Shown here in pieces: positions 34,892-47,241 of a stretch of DNA of 64,000 nucleotides (positions are counted from its first letter, which is position 1; every line of letters begins with the position of its first letter). A model generated the notes under the pieces. That model ran no database searches. It worked only from the letters and a program-made list of their open reading frames with translations, and was not told the origin of the DNA. The translations under genes were made by a program, and so were the position numbers. Origin of the DNA: Kitagawia praeruptora (taxonomy: Eukaryota; Streptophyta; Magnoliopsida; Apiales; Apiaceae); contig CM075344.1 of the NCBI GenBank assembly GCA_037693485.1, positions 94,771,001 through 94,835,000 on the forward strand. The letters are read 5' to 3'.

Positions 34892-36580
34892 GGGTTAATT
34901 GGCAAATTCATAACTGAACTCGTACTCAACTTGCAGTTGGGTAATCAAACTCAAAAAACTTGCATTTACATCATCAGACTAATTAAACCTTGCAATCTCG
35001 TAATTAAACTATTAAAAGCTTGCACGACCGCTAACTTTTGTTGACTTTTAACGGAAGTCCGTTAATTTTGTACACATAAACTGCCACGTAGACTTTTCTC
35101 TCTCCTCACATTTGACAAATCAGCTGCCACATACACTCATTCATTCATTTCATTAATAAAATATTATCTTTTACAAATTAATAGATAATTACAATTTACA
35201 AATACATATTCATATTCATATTCAATTCCCAACTTTCATCAACCCAATTCCACCCATCTTCATCCCATTCGACTACAACCACCACTTTTTGACGGCAACC
35301 ACCACTGCTTTCTCCTCCGACCAGCACCTCTCCACCTTCACTGCCTCGACCTCCTTCTCCACCTACAACACCACCAGAACCCTCCTCCTTCACCACCAAC
35401 TCAGCGCCGTTCACCTCTTCAATGAACTCAAGTTTAGTTTTACATAATTATAATTAGGGTTTCTAAATTTTTGGGGATTTTAGAATCTTGAATTAGATGT
35501 TGAAATTGACATTATAAACTGATTTGGGGTGTAATCACGAATTGATTTATGTGATTATTGTTGTGGTTGGAAGATAGAATCGGGGAGGGGAGGATCACCG
35601 CGACTTCGCCGGCGGTGATTGTTATGATTGCACCGAATGAAATCACCTTTGTAGGTCTTCTATCGGCTTGTGCACATGCCGGATTACTGGATGAAGGATT
35701 GAACTACTTTGACTTGATCAGAAACAAGTACAACATAAAGCCTGGTATAGAGCACTATGGTTGTCTAATTGATCTTCTTGGACGTACTGGCTGTTTTGAA
35801 CGCGCTCTTGAGCTAGTTAAAAATATGCCTATGAAGCCTGATTCAGCAATTTGGGGTTCCTTGCTAAGTTCTTGTAGAATTCATGGCAATCTTGACACTG
35901 CGGTTATTGCAATGGAGCACTTACTAGAGCTTGAACCAGATGATACAGGAAACTATGTCTTGCTTTCAAATATATATGCAAAACTTGGAAAATGGGATGA
36001 TGTTTCAAGACTGAGAAAATTGATTAAAAATAAGAGCTTGAAGAAGACTCCTAGATGCAGTATGATTGAGGTCGATAATACAGTTCAAGAATTTGTATCA
36101 GGTGATGATTCAAAGCCCTTTTCAAATGATATATATAGGATGCTGGAGCTTATAAATCTGCAAGACAGAGCTCACAACGAGGGCAAAGTTCCTCTACAAG
36201 ATTAAGGAGATAGGTGTTGGTGGTCGCCGGAAACTTTTCCGACCGGGTACTCGCCGGAGAATAAGGTGGACCACGATGTGGTGAGTAGTAATAATAATAA
36301 AATGAAATGAAATAAAGTAGATGAATTATACGGGGAAGAAAGGTGGGGGTTAGAAAATAAAAAAGAAAAGAATATTTTAACAAATGAGCTGACCACGTGT
36401 ATAATTTTAACATATCAGCTGACAACGTCAATTTTCCGTTTACAGACGTTACATGGTGTTAACGGCGATTACCTAACTGCAAGTTTTAATTACTTTGATG
36501 AGTTGACTGCAAGCTTTTTGAGTTCAATTACCCAACTGCAAGTTGAGTACGAGTTCAGTTATGAATTTGCCAATTAACCC
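34892..36580. mobile_element. Pack-MULE carrying a PPR gene fragment (1689 bp)
   Basis: Ends GGGTTAATTGGCAAATTCAT and ATGAATTTGCCAATTAACCC are perfect inverted repeats extending with few mismatches for about 90 bp. It is flanked by a perfect 10-bp direct repeat ATTATCTTTT (34882-34891, 36581-36590). Inside is a piece of a PPR gene. This is the definition of a Pack-MULE: Mutator ends, no transposase, captured host exon. Young-looking TIRs suggest recent movement. Confidence 0.88.
35618..36205 (+). pseudogene. Captured C-terminal fragment of a PLS-class PPR protein (E domain)
   Basis: From about APNEITFVGLLSACAHAG to the stop at 36205 this encodes the last PPR motifs and the E/E+ domains of a PLS-type pentatricopeptide protein (HYGCLIDLLGRTGCFERALE, MPMKPDSAIWGSLLSSCRIHG, LEPDDTGNYVLLSNIYAKLG, then VDNTVQEFVSGD). 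Such proteins edit organellar RNAs. The N-terminal PPR array and the DYW domain are missing, and the upstream 60 codons (from 35558) are unrelated. The frame has stayed open, consistent with recent capture. Probably not functional, though a short chimeric transcript is possible. Confidence 0.85.
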
Positions 36581-36703
36581 ATTATCTTTTTCAGTCAAAA
36601 CACGTTACCTTTTCCTCTAACTAAAATCTTTCTTTTTCCAATTATATCATGAACGGTTATCTTTTTCACCCAAAACACGTTACCTAAACCTCCTTTTTTC
36701 CAA

Positions 36704-36894
36704 GAGAATAATGTTCCTGAGATTACCTCAGGAACTTACCTAAGGTACTTACCTTACTTCTTTATAAAATCTTATAAAATAAATGGCCCCGCAAGGGCAT
36801 TTTTGTGAAAACTAGATTACCCATAAGATTTTTCTTGATTTTATGGAAACATCTCAGGGAAAATACCTGAGGTAATCTCAGGTACATCATTCTT
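36704..36894. mobile_element. Small Mutator-type MITE, family C (about 191 bp)
   Basis: Left GAGAATAATGTTCCTGAGAT is mirrored by right ATCTCAGGTACATCATTC. A 9-bp direct repeat TTTTTCCAA flanks it (36695-36703, 36895-36903). The centre has the GC-rich block AATGGCCCCGCAAGGGCAT (36782-36800). The exact ends are uncertain because of the T run. Confidence 0.65.
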
Positions 36895-37895
36895 TTTTTC
36901 CAATTATATCACGAGTATAACGCCTTAGAAATTTCGATTTTAAAATTATTTATTTATTATAAATTATGAGGTATAATTGAATATTGTTGTGAAGGTGAAA
37001 TATAGGTGAAATTGTGTTTATGTGCTCCCGTGATGATTTGTGTATGCCGTGTAGGTGGGTGTATTTTTTTTATTTATATTTTGAGGATTTAAATATATTT
37101 AAATCAAGTATTTTTTATCCTCTGTAAATTTTATAAAATTATTGGAGGACTTAAAAAAAATCATGAAATCTTTTGTAATATTATCTATATATATTTATTG
37201 AGTTTTTAAAATTGTTGGGTGAATTAATTTGGGTGTTGTGGTATTTTAAAATGATTTTTAGAGTTTTTTTTGTATTTAAAGGATCAAAACTTGTAAAATT
37301 CATATTTAATTCATTTTTGATCCGAAAATAATTTTGAAAATATGTGTGTGCTCTTAATTTTATAATCTTCATTTTAAAAATTAAAAGTTTAATTTTCCGA
37401 AATTTTTATTTAATATCAATTTATAAAAGTTGTTTATTTGTTTTAAAATCGAATTAGTAGAGCTTTAATTGGGCCCGGGATAATTGCTAGTAGGTAATAG
37501 AGAAGGAATGGACCAGGCCCATTAAGAAGACACCGACAGGAAAAAAAAAGAAACGTAGCACAGTTAGAACAATCAAGAAGAAATTGGGGGTGAGAAAAGA
37601 AAAGAGGAAGAGAGAAATTTGGGGGTGGGGATTCAATTGAGTTAGTATATATATATGTATATATAGATACAAATCGTGTGTGTGTGTGGGTATGAACTGT
37701 GACTGTGTGTGGGAGAAGAGGAATCGAAGGGGAGGGCAACTGGTAGCAGATCGGACAGTGGGGGGAGGAGGCGGCGGCGCGCGGCGGCGCTGGTGGCCTG
37801 GTGGTGGCTGTTGCATGTCGAAGACAGAGAAGGGGAGTGGTAGCAGCTGGGTTCGTGATGGGTGGTGTTGAGAGAGAGAGAGAGAGAGAGATGGC

Positions 37896-37934
<39 letters not shown>

Positions 37935-40088
37935 GGAGAGAGAAAGGAGAGAGATGGTGGAGATGTCGTGGTGGGTCGGACCAAACGGAAATGGTGTAAT
38001 TTCATAATTTTAATTATTTAATTTTCGTGTTAAATTTAGTTGTGTAATTGCGAGTATTGTTTAATTATTGTAATTATAATTAGATTTAAATGGTGAGATT
38101 AATTTGTTAATTTCCATGAATTAATTCGGAAAGTTTATAGTCGTTAATTATAATTGTAGGATTGACTGTGAATCCGATTATATGCTTTTGTGATTGTGGT
38201 TGCTAATTATTATTGTTGCATAATAATTAGAGTTATAAATTTTTAAAGTTAAAAATTTGGGGATTTTGTCAAATGTTAGAGTTGAATGCTTTGTTTAAGT
38301 TGCTCATATTAGCGAGTAATTTATATTATTGGTTCGGGTATTTAGTTTGGATATATTAGTTGAATTGTTAATTACTAATCGTTATTGCTGTGTATAATCT
38401 GGATTTGTTAAGTTATAAATACTTATATGCTAGATGGTATAAATCGAGTCATAGTATTTGACGGTGTTACTATGTATAAATATTTATATGCTAAATGCCA
38501 TAAGCTGAGTTGTAAGTAATTATGGAATGTATAATTGTCAATTACTTGGTGTTGGTTTATATGGGTTAAATGTTGTAGCTAAATTATTATATTTGTTGAA
38601 TGCTATACTTGTCAATTACGTGGTGATTAGTTAAACGTATGGTCAAAATGGTTTTGACTTAGTATTTTATAATTAATTAAACCTTATATTTGGTAAATGT
38701 TAATGTGGTGAATTCTGAAAGTACCACTGGCCCTAGAGGCTGTGTGGTATGTCTTGATTTATTTTTGATTAAAATTGAGGGGTTGTGACCCCGGGATAGT
38801 CCAACTTACAAAAAGGCTAATTTACAAAGTTTTCTTAAAATAAGAATTTAATTCCTGATTGTATGGTTTTAAAATGTTATTTATCAAAGATTAATTGTTA
38901 GATTCATTTTATTATGTGTTTATCTGCGAGGAGTTGCAATGAGATCACAAGTCTTAAGTGTCAATATTTAAGGACTTGTGTAATTCTCTTCAACTAGTTC
39001 CTCGGGCTTACGAATATCAATGATTAACTATCACGAGTATAATTAATATACTTGAGTGATGTGATCATTGATATAATTAATATATTAAGTGGTTGTGTTG
39101 TTTTGAAATGGTTATGTGATGTGCTTATGTGACTTAGTTGATTATAGTAAGACTATTATGTGAATATGAATGAATATGTCTATATGTATTGTATATGTAA
39201 GCGTTATAGGACGCGCATGGGTAGAATAGAACAAACAATAAGGTTTTGCTTGAATTAGTACTGAAATGGTGATTGACCTTGTAAAGGTTCGAATGGGAGA
39301 CCTGGCCAAGGACAGTGCGCGGGTAATTTGAAGGACGAATAGAAGGACAAGTATTAAAGCCGACGGGTAAACTGATGTGAGAGCTGGTGAGTTACGAAGT
39401 AGGAAAGGGAGGTAGGGCCAAACGAAAGGCTAGCAACTAAAGGCTGTCTTGAAAATAAGTTGAGGATCGAGGTGAAAATCAGGAACTCCGTAAATCGAGG
39501 CAAGTGTTTTGCTTTTCACTTATTGTTCAAGTGATGCAATTCAATACTTTTGTCGTATACGATGGACTGGTCAAGTATATTAGAAAGTAATGTACTTTTT
39601 CATTTAGCGTGAAATAAATTGTTTTCTCCACCCATAGTCCAAACACCAAATTGTTCGAATGACCTTGCCAATAACCTTTTTCCGCAAATTATTTCATCCA
39701 ATGGATGTTAAAGCGTCCTTAGTGGAAAACTTTTCTTTTCTTTTCTGGAAAATGTTAAGGGGCTCTCTAAATAGAGAAAATCCATGTTTTAAACCTCTAC
39801 AAATATCTGTTATTGAAATTTCTGATTTTAGCATAAGTTCACCAGAAAACCCCTTTCTTCTTAAAATGTTTTCTCCAAAATGATCGTTTTAGCTGTTTTA
39901 CTCACTTATGTGAAATTAAAACTTATTGTGCGTTGAAAGATTTTATTAATTCGTAGTGCTCAGTTGTGTTTCTTCTTTAACTTAGATTGTTAACAGTTGA
40001 AAATCTTACTGCAATTTATATCCTTATTCTTGTTCAAATGAAATTTCTCTTTAGATAAGTTTTTAATGTCATAATTCTAATTATTCGT

Positions 40089-40440
40089 ATCGATCTTGTT
40101 GATACCTATTCGAATTGACGTTCTTTACAATTTCCACCCTACGTGGTATCGAACTTGTCGATATCAGTTGAGAATCTTGGTTGTTCGTTTATCCCCTGTG
40201 TTGTATCGAACTTGTCGATACTAGACGATGATGTCGTTTCTATCTAACTCCTAGTCTTGAGTTGTTATTCTGGACGTGAGTTTCCAGTTGTTAGATATCA
40301 AGGGTTGTCGATTGTTCTGACACCTAGTGCGTTGGATATAGAATTGGAATGTTTTCAGATGTCCCTTCGGGGAGACCATATTATGGTCAACGGATGTCCC
40401 TTCGGGGAGACCAGTTTAATGGTCAGATGTTGAGGCCAAT
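40089..40440 (+). repeat. Short palindromic and tandem motifs within the gypsy LTR
   Basis: TATCGAACTTGTCGATA-type palindromes recur at about 40089, 40147 and 40204, followed by two tandem copies of GATGTCCCTTCGGGGAGACC near 40358 and 40392. The mirrored set is found in the inner LTR at 41273-41505. Such motifs inside LTRs may be regulatory. Confidence 0.6.
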
Positions 40441-40511
40441 GTGTGCCATGGATCCAATTAAGGACATTGATGTGTGCGTTTGTCCAGGGTTAGTGCGTGA
40501 CTGATCAACAG

Positions 40512-43500
40512 TGTAGCATCCCAAAATCCGGGGTACAGATATGGGGCCACTAACCAACAACAATAATATACATCTCTGAATATAAACAACATTTAATAAT
40601 AAAAACCCCTTAACCAAGATCGCATACAGGTTATGGTATGAAACAAACTATCAATTACATTATTACAACCCAATTTCAGAATAAAAGTATATTATACAAA
40701 TTTATAAATGTACAAATTCACTGTCTAACTAAATATCCAACCTTAAAAATTCCCCATCCATTCTTTGAAAAGTCCATCACTCGAGCGTCTCCTTTCGCTG
40801 TCTATAGAGCTATACCAACTGACCACTAGGTTCTCTGATCACCTCTAACAACTGGGAAATAAACAGAAGCAAGAGTGAGCCAACAATGCTCAGCAAGTGT
40901 AAATAGTGATGACAATTTCAAATAACGACGACAATTTTGATAAACAATAGAGTTTCATCTCATTTTAAGAAGGAATCAGTTATATCAACTTTTCAATCGC
41001 CACGAGGGCCAATAATTCACCATTAATAAGGTACAACAGAAACTAGAACTGATAAGAGTTTCGATGTCACAACGTGATTGAAACAGACTTCCAAGGAGTC
41101 AAGAATTAAACATCTCAATCGCTAAGTATAGATTAGAATTGGAATTTTTATTTATAAAAAAAACAACAAGGTTAGGCTGCTGATCAGTCACGCACTAACC
41201 CCGGACAAACGCACACAACAATGTCCTTAATTGGATCCATGGCACACATTGGCCTTAACTTCTGACCATTAATCTGGTCTCCCCGAAGGGACATCTGTTG
41301 ACCATAATATGGTCTCCCCGAAGGGACATCTATTTTAAAAACATTTCCAATTCTAAGCCACACACATTAGGTGTCGGAACAATCGACAACCTTTGTCAAC
41401 CAACCAACTGGAAAACTCACGTTCCAGGACGACAGCTCATTATTTGAAGAATCAACAGGAGAACAGTTTATATCATCAAGTATCGACAAGTTCGATACAA
41501 TACAGAGGAATAACCAACTAATCAAGATCCTTAACAGATATAGACAAGTTCAATATCACATAGGGTGGAAAATATAAAGAATGACAGTTCGAATAAATAC
41601 CAACAAGATGAATATGAATAATTGGAATTTATAACGTCAGCAACTTATCTAAAGAGAATTTCACTTGAGCACATAAAAGATATACATTGCAATAAGATTT
41701 TCAACAATTGAAATTCTAGACTGAAACAAGGATATGGTCAAGTATGGGGCTTTTAATAAAACTTATACACAACGAAGAGTTTGAGCTTCCATAAGCGGAT
41801 AAAATAACTTAAAACAAATATTTGCAAAACAGTTTCAATATGGAAAGGTTCAGATCAATTTGAAAGAAAACGTCTTTCTAAATGGGGTCCATTGGTGAAA
41901 ATATGCTAGAATCCAGAGTTTTGCTAGCAAGCTTTCATAAGAGTTTACAATCTTAGATTTCCTTTATTTATGGAATTCTTAAACCATTTTGACGAAAATA
42001 GAAGAAATAGCATTTCAGGGATAGGATAGTGAGCGAGAAAGTTATTTATAAAATTCTCTACAAATCGGATATTTAAATTACGGGTAGGGGAGATGAACAG
42101 CATCACACTTAATTGAAAAGTATATGTGTCATCTGTCATCTATACTTGACCAAATTATCACTTAGTACAAATAAACTAAATTGCATCACTTGAACAATAA
42201 GTGAATAGCAAGAACACTTGCCTCGATTCGCGGAGTTCCTGATTTTCACATCAATACTCAACTTAGCTTCTCGTCAGTCTCTTTCATTTACATGTGGCTT
42301 CTCACTCGGTCCCACTATCATCCTTACTTTGCACTTTACCAGTTCCCACATCAGTTCACCCGTCGGCTTGATACTTGTCCTTCTGTTCCTCTTTCAGATC
42401 ACCCGCACACTGTCCTTGGCTAGGTTTCCTATTCGAACCTTTTCAAGGTCAAATACTATTTTAGTATCCAACTAAGCAAAATCTTCTTGTTTTGCTCTAT
42501 TCTACCTATACGCGTCCTATAACGCTTACACATACCACACATATAATATATACAATCATTTTCACAAAATAGCTTTAGTATAACTAACTAGGTCAAATAA
42601 ACTTCACATAAACAATTAACACGGATAGCCACTTAATACTTAAATTTTATCTGGTGGAAAACACTTCAAAATAATACCACATCTCAATTCTTCACATCAA
42701 CTATTACATATTTACTTCGACCCTTAGAAATCATAACATACTTTCAAATCATCGAAATCAAATAAATTAAATAGATTTTAAATAGATTTGCAGGGGAATT
42801 TTAGAAAATTTCGGCATGAAGTATTCGTTTATCGGACTATGGGCACAGCCCCTCAAATACAATTCAACCCTGTTTTTGCAAAAATAAAGCTGCCTCAACT
42901 TGCAGCAACATAAAAGTAAACAAATAAGAAAAGTACCCGCCCAGACATGCGGCACCTAGCACATAATGATTTACATTACACTACTACCTACGCTACACCA
43001 ATGATCGTATTTCTCACGCATTTTAATGATACACGTGACAATCAATCATTGATGTTCGTAAGCCCTAGGGAACAACCCCTAGCACTAACTATTACTTACG
43101 CTATATCAATTATCACATCACTTAAGTATATTAATTATACTCGTGATAGTTAATCATGGATATTCGTAAGCCCGAGGAACTAGTTGAAGAGAATTACACA
43201 AGTACTTAAATATTGACATTTAAGACTCGAGATCTCATTTCAACTCCTCGCAGTTAAACACATAATAGAATGAATCTAACAATTAATTTTTGATAAATAA
43301 CATATAACATTCATAATTAGTAAAGCCATCAAATACTACGACTCGCATTATACCATTTAGCACATAAGCATTTACCATTTAGTCAACTCGTATAAACACC
43401 ACAAATAATACCAACATCACCAGGAATTTGACAGATATAACATCCAACAAATATTATGACTCAACTATAACATTCAATCCATATAAACCATTTACAATTA

Positions 43501-45122
43501 GCAAACTCATATAAACTTCAACATTATACGACAAATAATAAATAGTAACTAAAAGTCATTTAACCACATATATTTCACCACCAGGTACTTGACTACTGCT
43601 ACGACAATTATTTATCCATATATAGACCAAAAACAACTAATTGACAGATATGGCTTCCAACAATCAATACGACTCGACTTATAACATTTAGCACATAGAC
43701 ACTTACAAATTTGCCAACTCATATAACTACACATCATAAGTCGATAACAATTAACACTTAGCAATTATAATTGACAATTATAGGCTCTCCGAATCAAATA
43801 CGGAAATTATCAAGTACCTTACTACTAAACGACAATCACAATTAGCAATTAATACTCACTAACCCGAACATATAATCGGGCCCACAATTAATCTCCACAA
43901 TTATAATTACCAACATACTATCCGAATTAAACTACGACAATTAACCGAATAATATCAAGATTAAATCTAATTAAATTATAATAATTAGCACAATTAAATC
44001 TAAGATGCAAATTAAATAATTACATCGGAAAATAAATTAAATAAATTAAGGTAAAAGTTTATACCTTTCCGATTTCCAATTTCCCACCAAAAATCTCTCC
44101 CCCCTCTCTCTTTCTCTCTCCCCCCCTCTCTCTCTCTATACCAATACATACACACCGACATTTACATACATACATACATACATATGATACACTGCCTACA
44201 CCTCTTCCTCTTCACCTCTTCCGCGTCACACCACCGCGTGACAACCACCACCAGCCGCCGACGCGGCGGCGCCACCCTTCCCCGCCTCCCCTGCTTCCGG
44301 TCGCTGCTCCCCCATCCCCCTTTCACTCCACAACTCGATTTAGTACACACACATACACACACATATATAGATATGTATATAACCCAATTGATTCAAACAT
44401 CAAAACCCCCAATTCAAACATCAAAACCCCCAATTGCAATCCCACAAACCCTAATTTCTTTTCCCCCAATTTCACTCTCTCTCCCCGGTTTGTTTCTCTC
44501 AGCTGTGTTTGCTTTCCATTTGGGCTTGGCCTAAATCTAATTATATTACTACTCCATTCATCCCGGGCCCAATTAAAACACTACTTATTCACTTTTAAAA
44601 CTAATAAACAGCTTTATAAAATGAAATTAAATAAATTTCGGAAAATTATACTTTTCATTTTTTTAAAATGAAGAGTATAAAATTATGAACACCCACATAT
44701 TTTTAAAATATTTTTCGGATCAGAAATGAATTAAATATGAATTTTCCAAGTTTTGATCCTTTAAATACAATAAAACTCTTAAAATCATTTTAACATACTA
44801 AAACTCCCAAATTAATCCACCCAACAATTTTAAAAACTCAATAAATATATAAAGGAAATATTTCAAAAGATTTCATGATTTTTAATCCCTCCGATAATTT
44901 TATAAAATTTACAGAGGATAAAAAATACATGATTTAAATATACTCAATCCTCAAAAATACAAATAAAAATACATGGGCCTTCACAACTTATCCAGATCAT
45001 CACATAAGCACATAAGCACAAATTCACATACATTCCACTTTCCAACAATACTCACATAATATAATTTATAATTTATAATAAATAAATAATTTTTAAAAAA
45101 TCAAAATTTCTAAGGCGTTATA
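40512..45122 (-). mobile_element. Inner solo LTR of the same family, opposite orientation (4611 bp)
   Basis: It starts (plus strand) TGTAGCATCCCAAAATCC and ends CTAAGGCGTTATA, i.e. the outer LTR reversed. It is flanked by AACAG (40507-40511) and AGCAG (45123-45127), a target duplication with one mismatch. It contains AGCAAGAGTGAGCC (40871-40884), the reverse complement of the outer LTR's GGCTCACTCTTGCT. Short open frames in it (for instance 41371-41577 and 44184-44534) have no known domain. Confidence 0.8.
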
Positions 45123-45805
45123 AGCAGCCTAACCTTGATGTTTTTTTTAAAAAATAATAAAAATTCCAATTCTAATCTATACTCTGAGATTGAGATGTTC
45201 AGTTTTTTTTTTGACTCCTTGGAAGTCTGTTTTAATAATATTTTGATATCGGAACTCTTATCAGTTCTAATTTTTGATGCACCTCTTTAATGGTGAATTC
45301 TTGGCCCTCGTGGCAACCTAAAAGTCGATATATCTGATTCCTTCATCGAATGAAATGAAACCCCTTGTTTATCAGATTTGTCATCATTATTGGAATTGTT
45401 ATCACTATTGCACTTGCTGAGCATTTTTGGCTCACTCTTGCTTGTTTGTTTTCTTCAGTTAATAGAGAGGATTAGTGGACCTAGTAATGGTCAGTGGTGT
45501 TGCTTTCCAGCAGCGAGAGGAGACGATCGGGTTATGGAATCTCGTCGGATAGTGATTGGGAATTGGTCAAGGTTGGACATTTAGATAGTCAGAAATCTCA
45601 TCTAATTATAAAAATTGTATAACAGTTTTATTCTGAGAATGGTTGTAAATTTATAATTCGATAGTTGGTTTCATACCATAGCCTGTAAGCGATCTTGGTT
45701 AAGGGGTTTTTATTATTTTATGTTGTTTATATCCAGGGTAGAATAATATTGTTTATGGTTAGTGGCCCCATATCTGTACCCCGGATTATGGGATGCTACA
45801 ACGAG

Positions 45806-46305
45806 CGTTTCTATTCAATAAAAATAAATAATAATATTATAATACTAATAATGACCGATTACCTTTCCAACTAAAATTTATCATCTTTTTTATTGTTTCT
45901 AATTAAGTTCCCTTTTTTGTAGAAATATAACGGTCAACATTAATTTCTCATTTTCTAAAAAACTATGAGCAATTTTATTTAGTAAAATAACATAATTAAA
46001 TTATAATTACTATAAACTAATCAATTACCTTTTTCACCTATAACATATTAACTTTTTATTTTCTCTAACTAAATCCTCTCTCACTTTTTCTAATCATATC
46101 ACGGACATTCTATTTAATAAAATGAAGTAATAATTTTATAATTACTAATAATTAATCGATTACCCTTTTCAACTAAAACCTATCATATTTTCTACAGTTT
46201 TAAACTAAAATCCCTCATTTTCTAGAAATATCACGGATAACATTTATATAATTATTATCAAATTAATTTAAATTGATGAATTTTTTTAATAATATTAAAA
46301 AAAAT
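45806..46305 (+). other. Helitron 3' body
   Basis: AT-rich repeats of the same kind as 32240-33660 (AATTACCTTTTTCACC, CTAACTAAAAT variants). No gene visible. Confidence 0.5.
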
Positions 46306-46332
46306 CCGTGCATCGCACGGGGTTTAGGCTAG
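46306..46332 (+). terminator. Helitron 3' terminal hairpin and CTAG end
   Basis: A 6-bp stem CCGTGC/GCACGG with loop ATC is followed 8 nt later by CTAG, then T. In Helitrons this hairpin marks the end of rolling-circle transfer. Confidence 0.8.
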
Positions 46333-46348
46333 TATATATATATATAAA

Positions 46349-47227
46349 GGCAAAGTATCAAATAGAAACCAACTCTTAAATATAAACTAGAAACTAACAC
46401 TAAATAAATTATATTTCATTTATTTTAATGGCCCCGCCAGGGGCACCTTCACAAAAAGTGTTTCAAATTATTGGCTCCATCCAGCAAAAAAAATAAAAAA
46501 TTACTGTTCACTCTGACGTCACTGCCACGTCAGCAGTGAACATTGATTTTTTTTTTTCTAAATGGAGCCTAAAATTTTAGACACTTTTTAAATTGGGGTA
46601 CCCCTAGTTTGGTCATTAGATTAGCTTAAAATGTTAGATTAGGGTTTAGTTTCATATTTGCCATAGAAATGCGAAGCATTTAAGACAGTAAACGGATGAG
46701 TTAGGTAGTCGTGAGGGCCGAAGGCCCTGGACACACCCGTCAATCATCTATTGCCTTTACCATTGATTGTCATTCCTTACAACTTTAGAATGATAAAGGC
46801 GCGAAGCGCCGTACAAGAAGGTGTGAAGCACCGTTAACCGGTAACGATTTGTAGATCTAGTAATTGTATTGGTGTTGATGGCAGTGGGGTGGTGGTGGTG
46901 GTGGTGGTGAGGGGGGGGTAGGGTGATGGAAGAAGAAATGGGTTTTGTTCTTAAATTTCTGCTGATTTCCACTGTATAATTTACTGATTTTTGTAATATA
47001 AACGACTGATTTCTATAATATAATTTAGTGATTTCTCAGGGGACTGGGTCTGGTTTCAGTGAACAATTTTTTTTTTTTTTGCTGAATGGAGCCTAAAATT
47101 TTAGACACTTTTTATATTGGGGTACCCCTAGCTTGGTCATTAGATTAGCTTGAAATGTTATATTATGGTTTAGTTTCTAGTTTCTATTTTAATTTGGTTT
47201 CTATTGGAGTAGGACTCTCTAATCTCT
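46349..47227 (+). mobile_element. Family A MITE, rearranged with internal insert
   Basis: The left arm, including AATGGCCCCGCCAGGGGCAC (46427-46446), matches 7636-8014. The right-arm segment AAAATTTTAGACACTTTTTA...GGTACCCCTAG occurs twice, at about 46561-46655 and 47085-47180, separated by about 400 bp of foreign sequence (46660-47057). That insert has GGCGCGAAGCGCC-type repeats and a (GGT)n run and is otherwise unidentified. The copy probably arose by insertion or recombination between two elements. Confidence 0.6.
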
Positions 47228-47241
47228 ATATATATATTAGA

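Larger units (their letters stand above)
36916..45800 (+). mobile_element. Solo gypsy LTR (Tekay/Del-like), split by an inverted LTR of the same family
   Basis: It starts TATAACGCCTTAGAAATTTC, ends GGGATGCTACA, and is flanked by a perfect 5-bp duplication ACGAG (36911-36915, 45801-45805). With the inner element removed (36916-40511 plus 45128-45800) it is about 4.27 kb. The end portion has TTGCTGAGC and GGCTCACTCTTGCT about 370 bp before the terminus, as does the solo LTR at 57308-60621, supporting one chromovirus-type family group. The TG start has decayed to TA. No internal coding region, so it is a solo LTR. Confidence 0.8.
32230..46332 (+). mobile_element. Probable Helitron of about 14 kb with nested insertions
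   Basis: The right end has the Helitron hallmark: hairpin CCGTGCATCGCACGG (46306-46320) then CTAG at 46329-46332, followed by T. The left end, TACACTATTATATAAAAGCC, is set in TA repeats and recalls Helitron 5' ends; a second similar 5' sequence (TCTATATAAAAGCC) starts at about 32871. The Helitron body itself is a series of ATTTCCTTTTTCAGGT-type repeats at 32240-33660, 34479-34880, 36591-36703 and 45806-46300. No RepHel gene is present, so it would be non-autonomous. The right end is firm, the left end less so. Confidence 0.65.

Noticed and set aside
35196..35414. Minus-strand Gly/Val-rich frame in the Pack-MULE
   Set aside because: Low-complexity composition from (CCACC)-type repeats; could be captured sequence but not identifiable.
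37443..38007. Frames of up to 172 codons on both strands
   Set aside because: They lie in the gypsy LTR and consist largely of CT/GA repeats and Pro/Ser-rich low-complexity sequence.
40512..45800. A 5.3-kb DNA transposon with 670-bp terminal inverted repeats (TGTAGCATCCC...GGGATGCTACA)
   Set aside because: The inversion is explained better by one LTR inside another: both nested LTRs have their own 5-bp target duplications, and the left arm outside this interval is part of the same structure.
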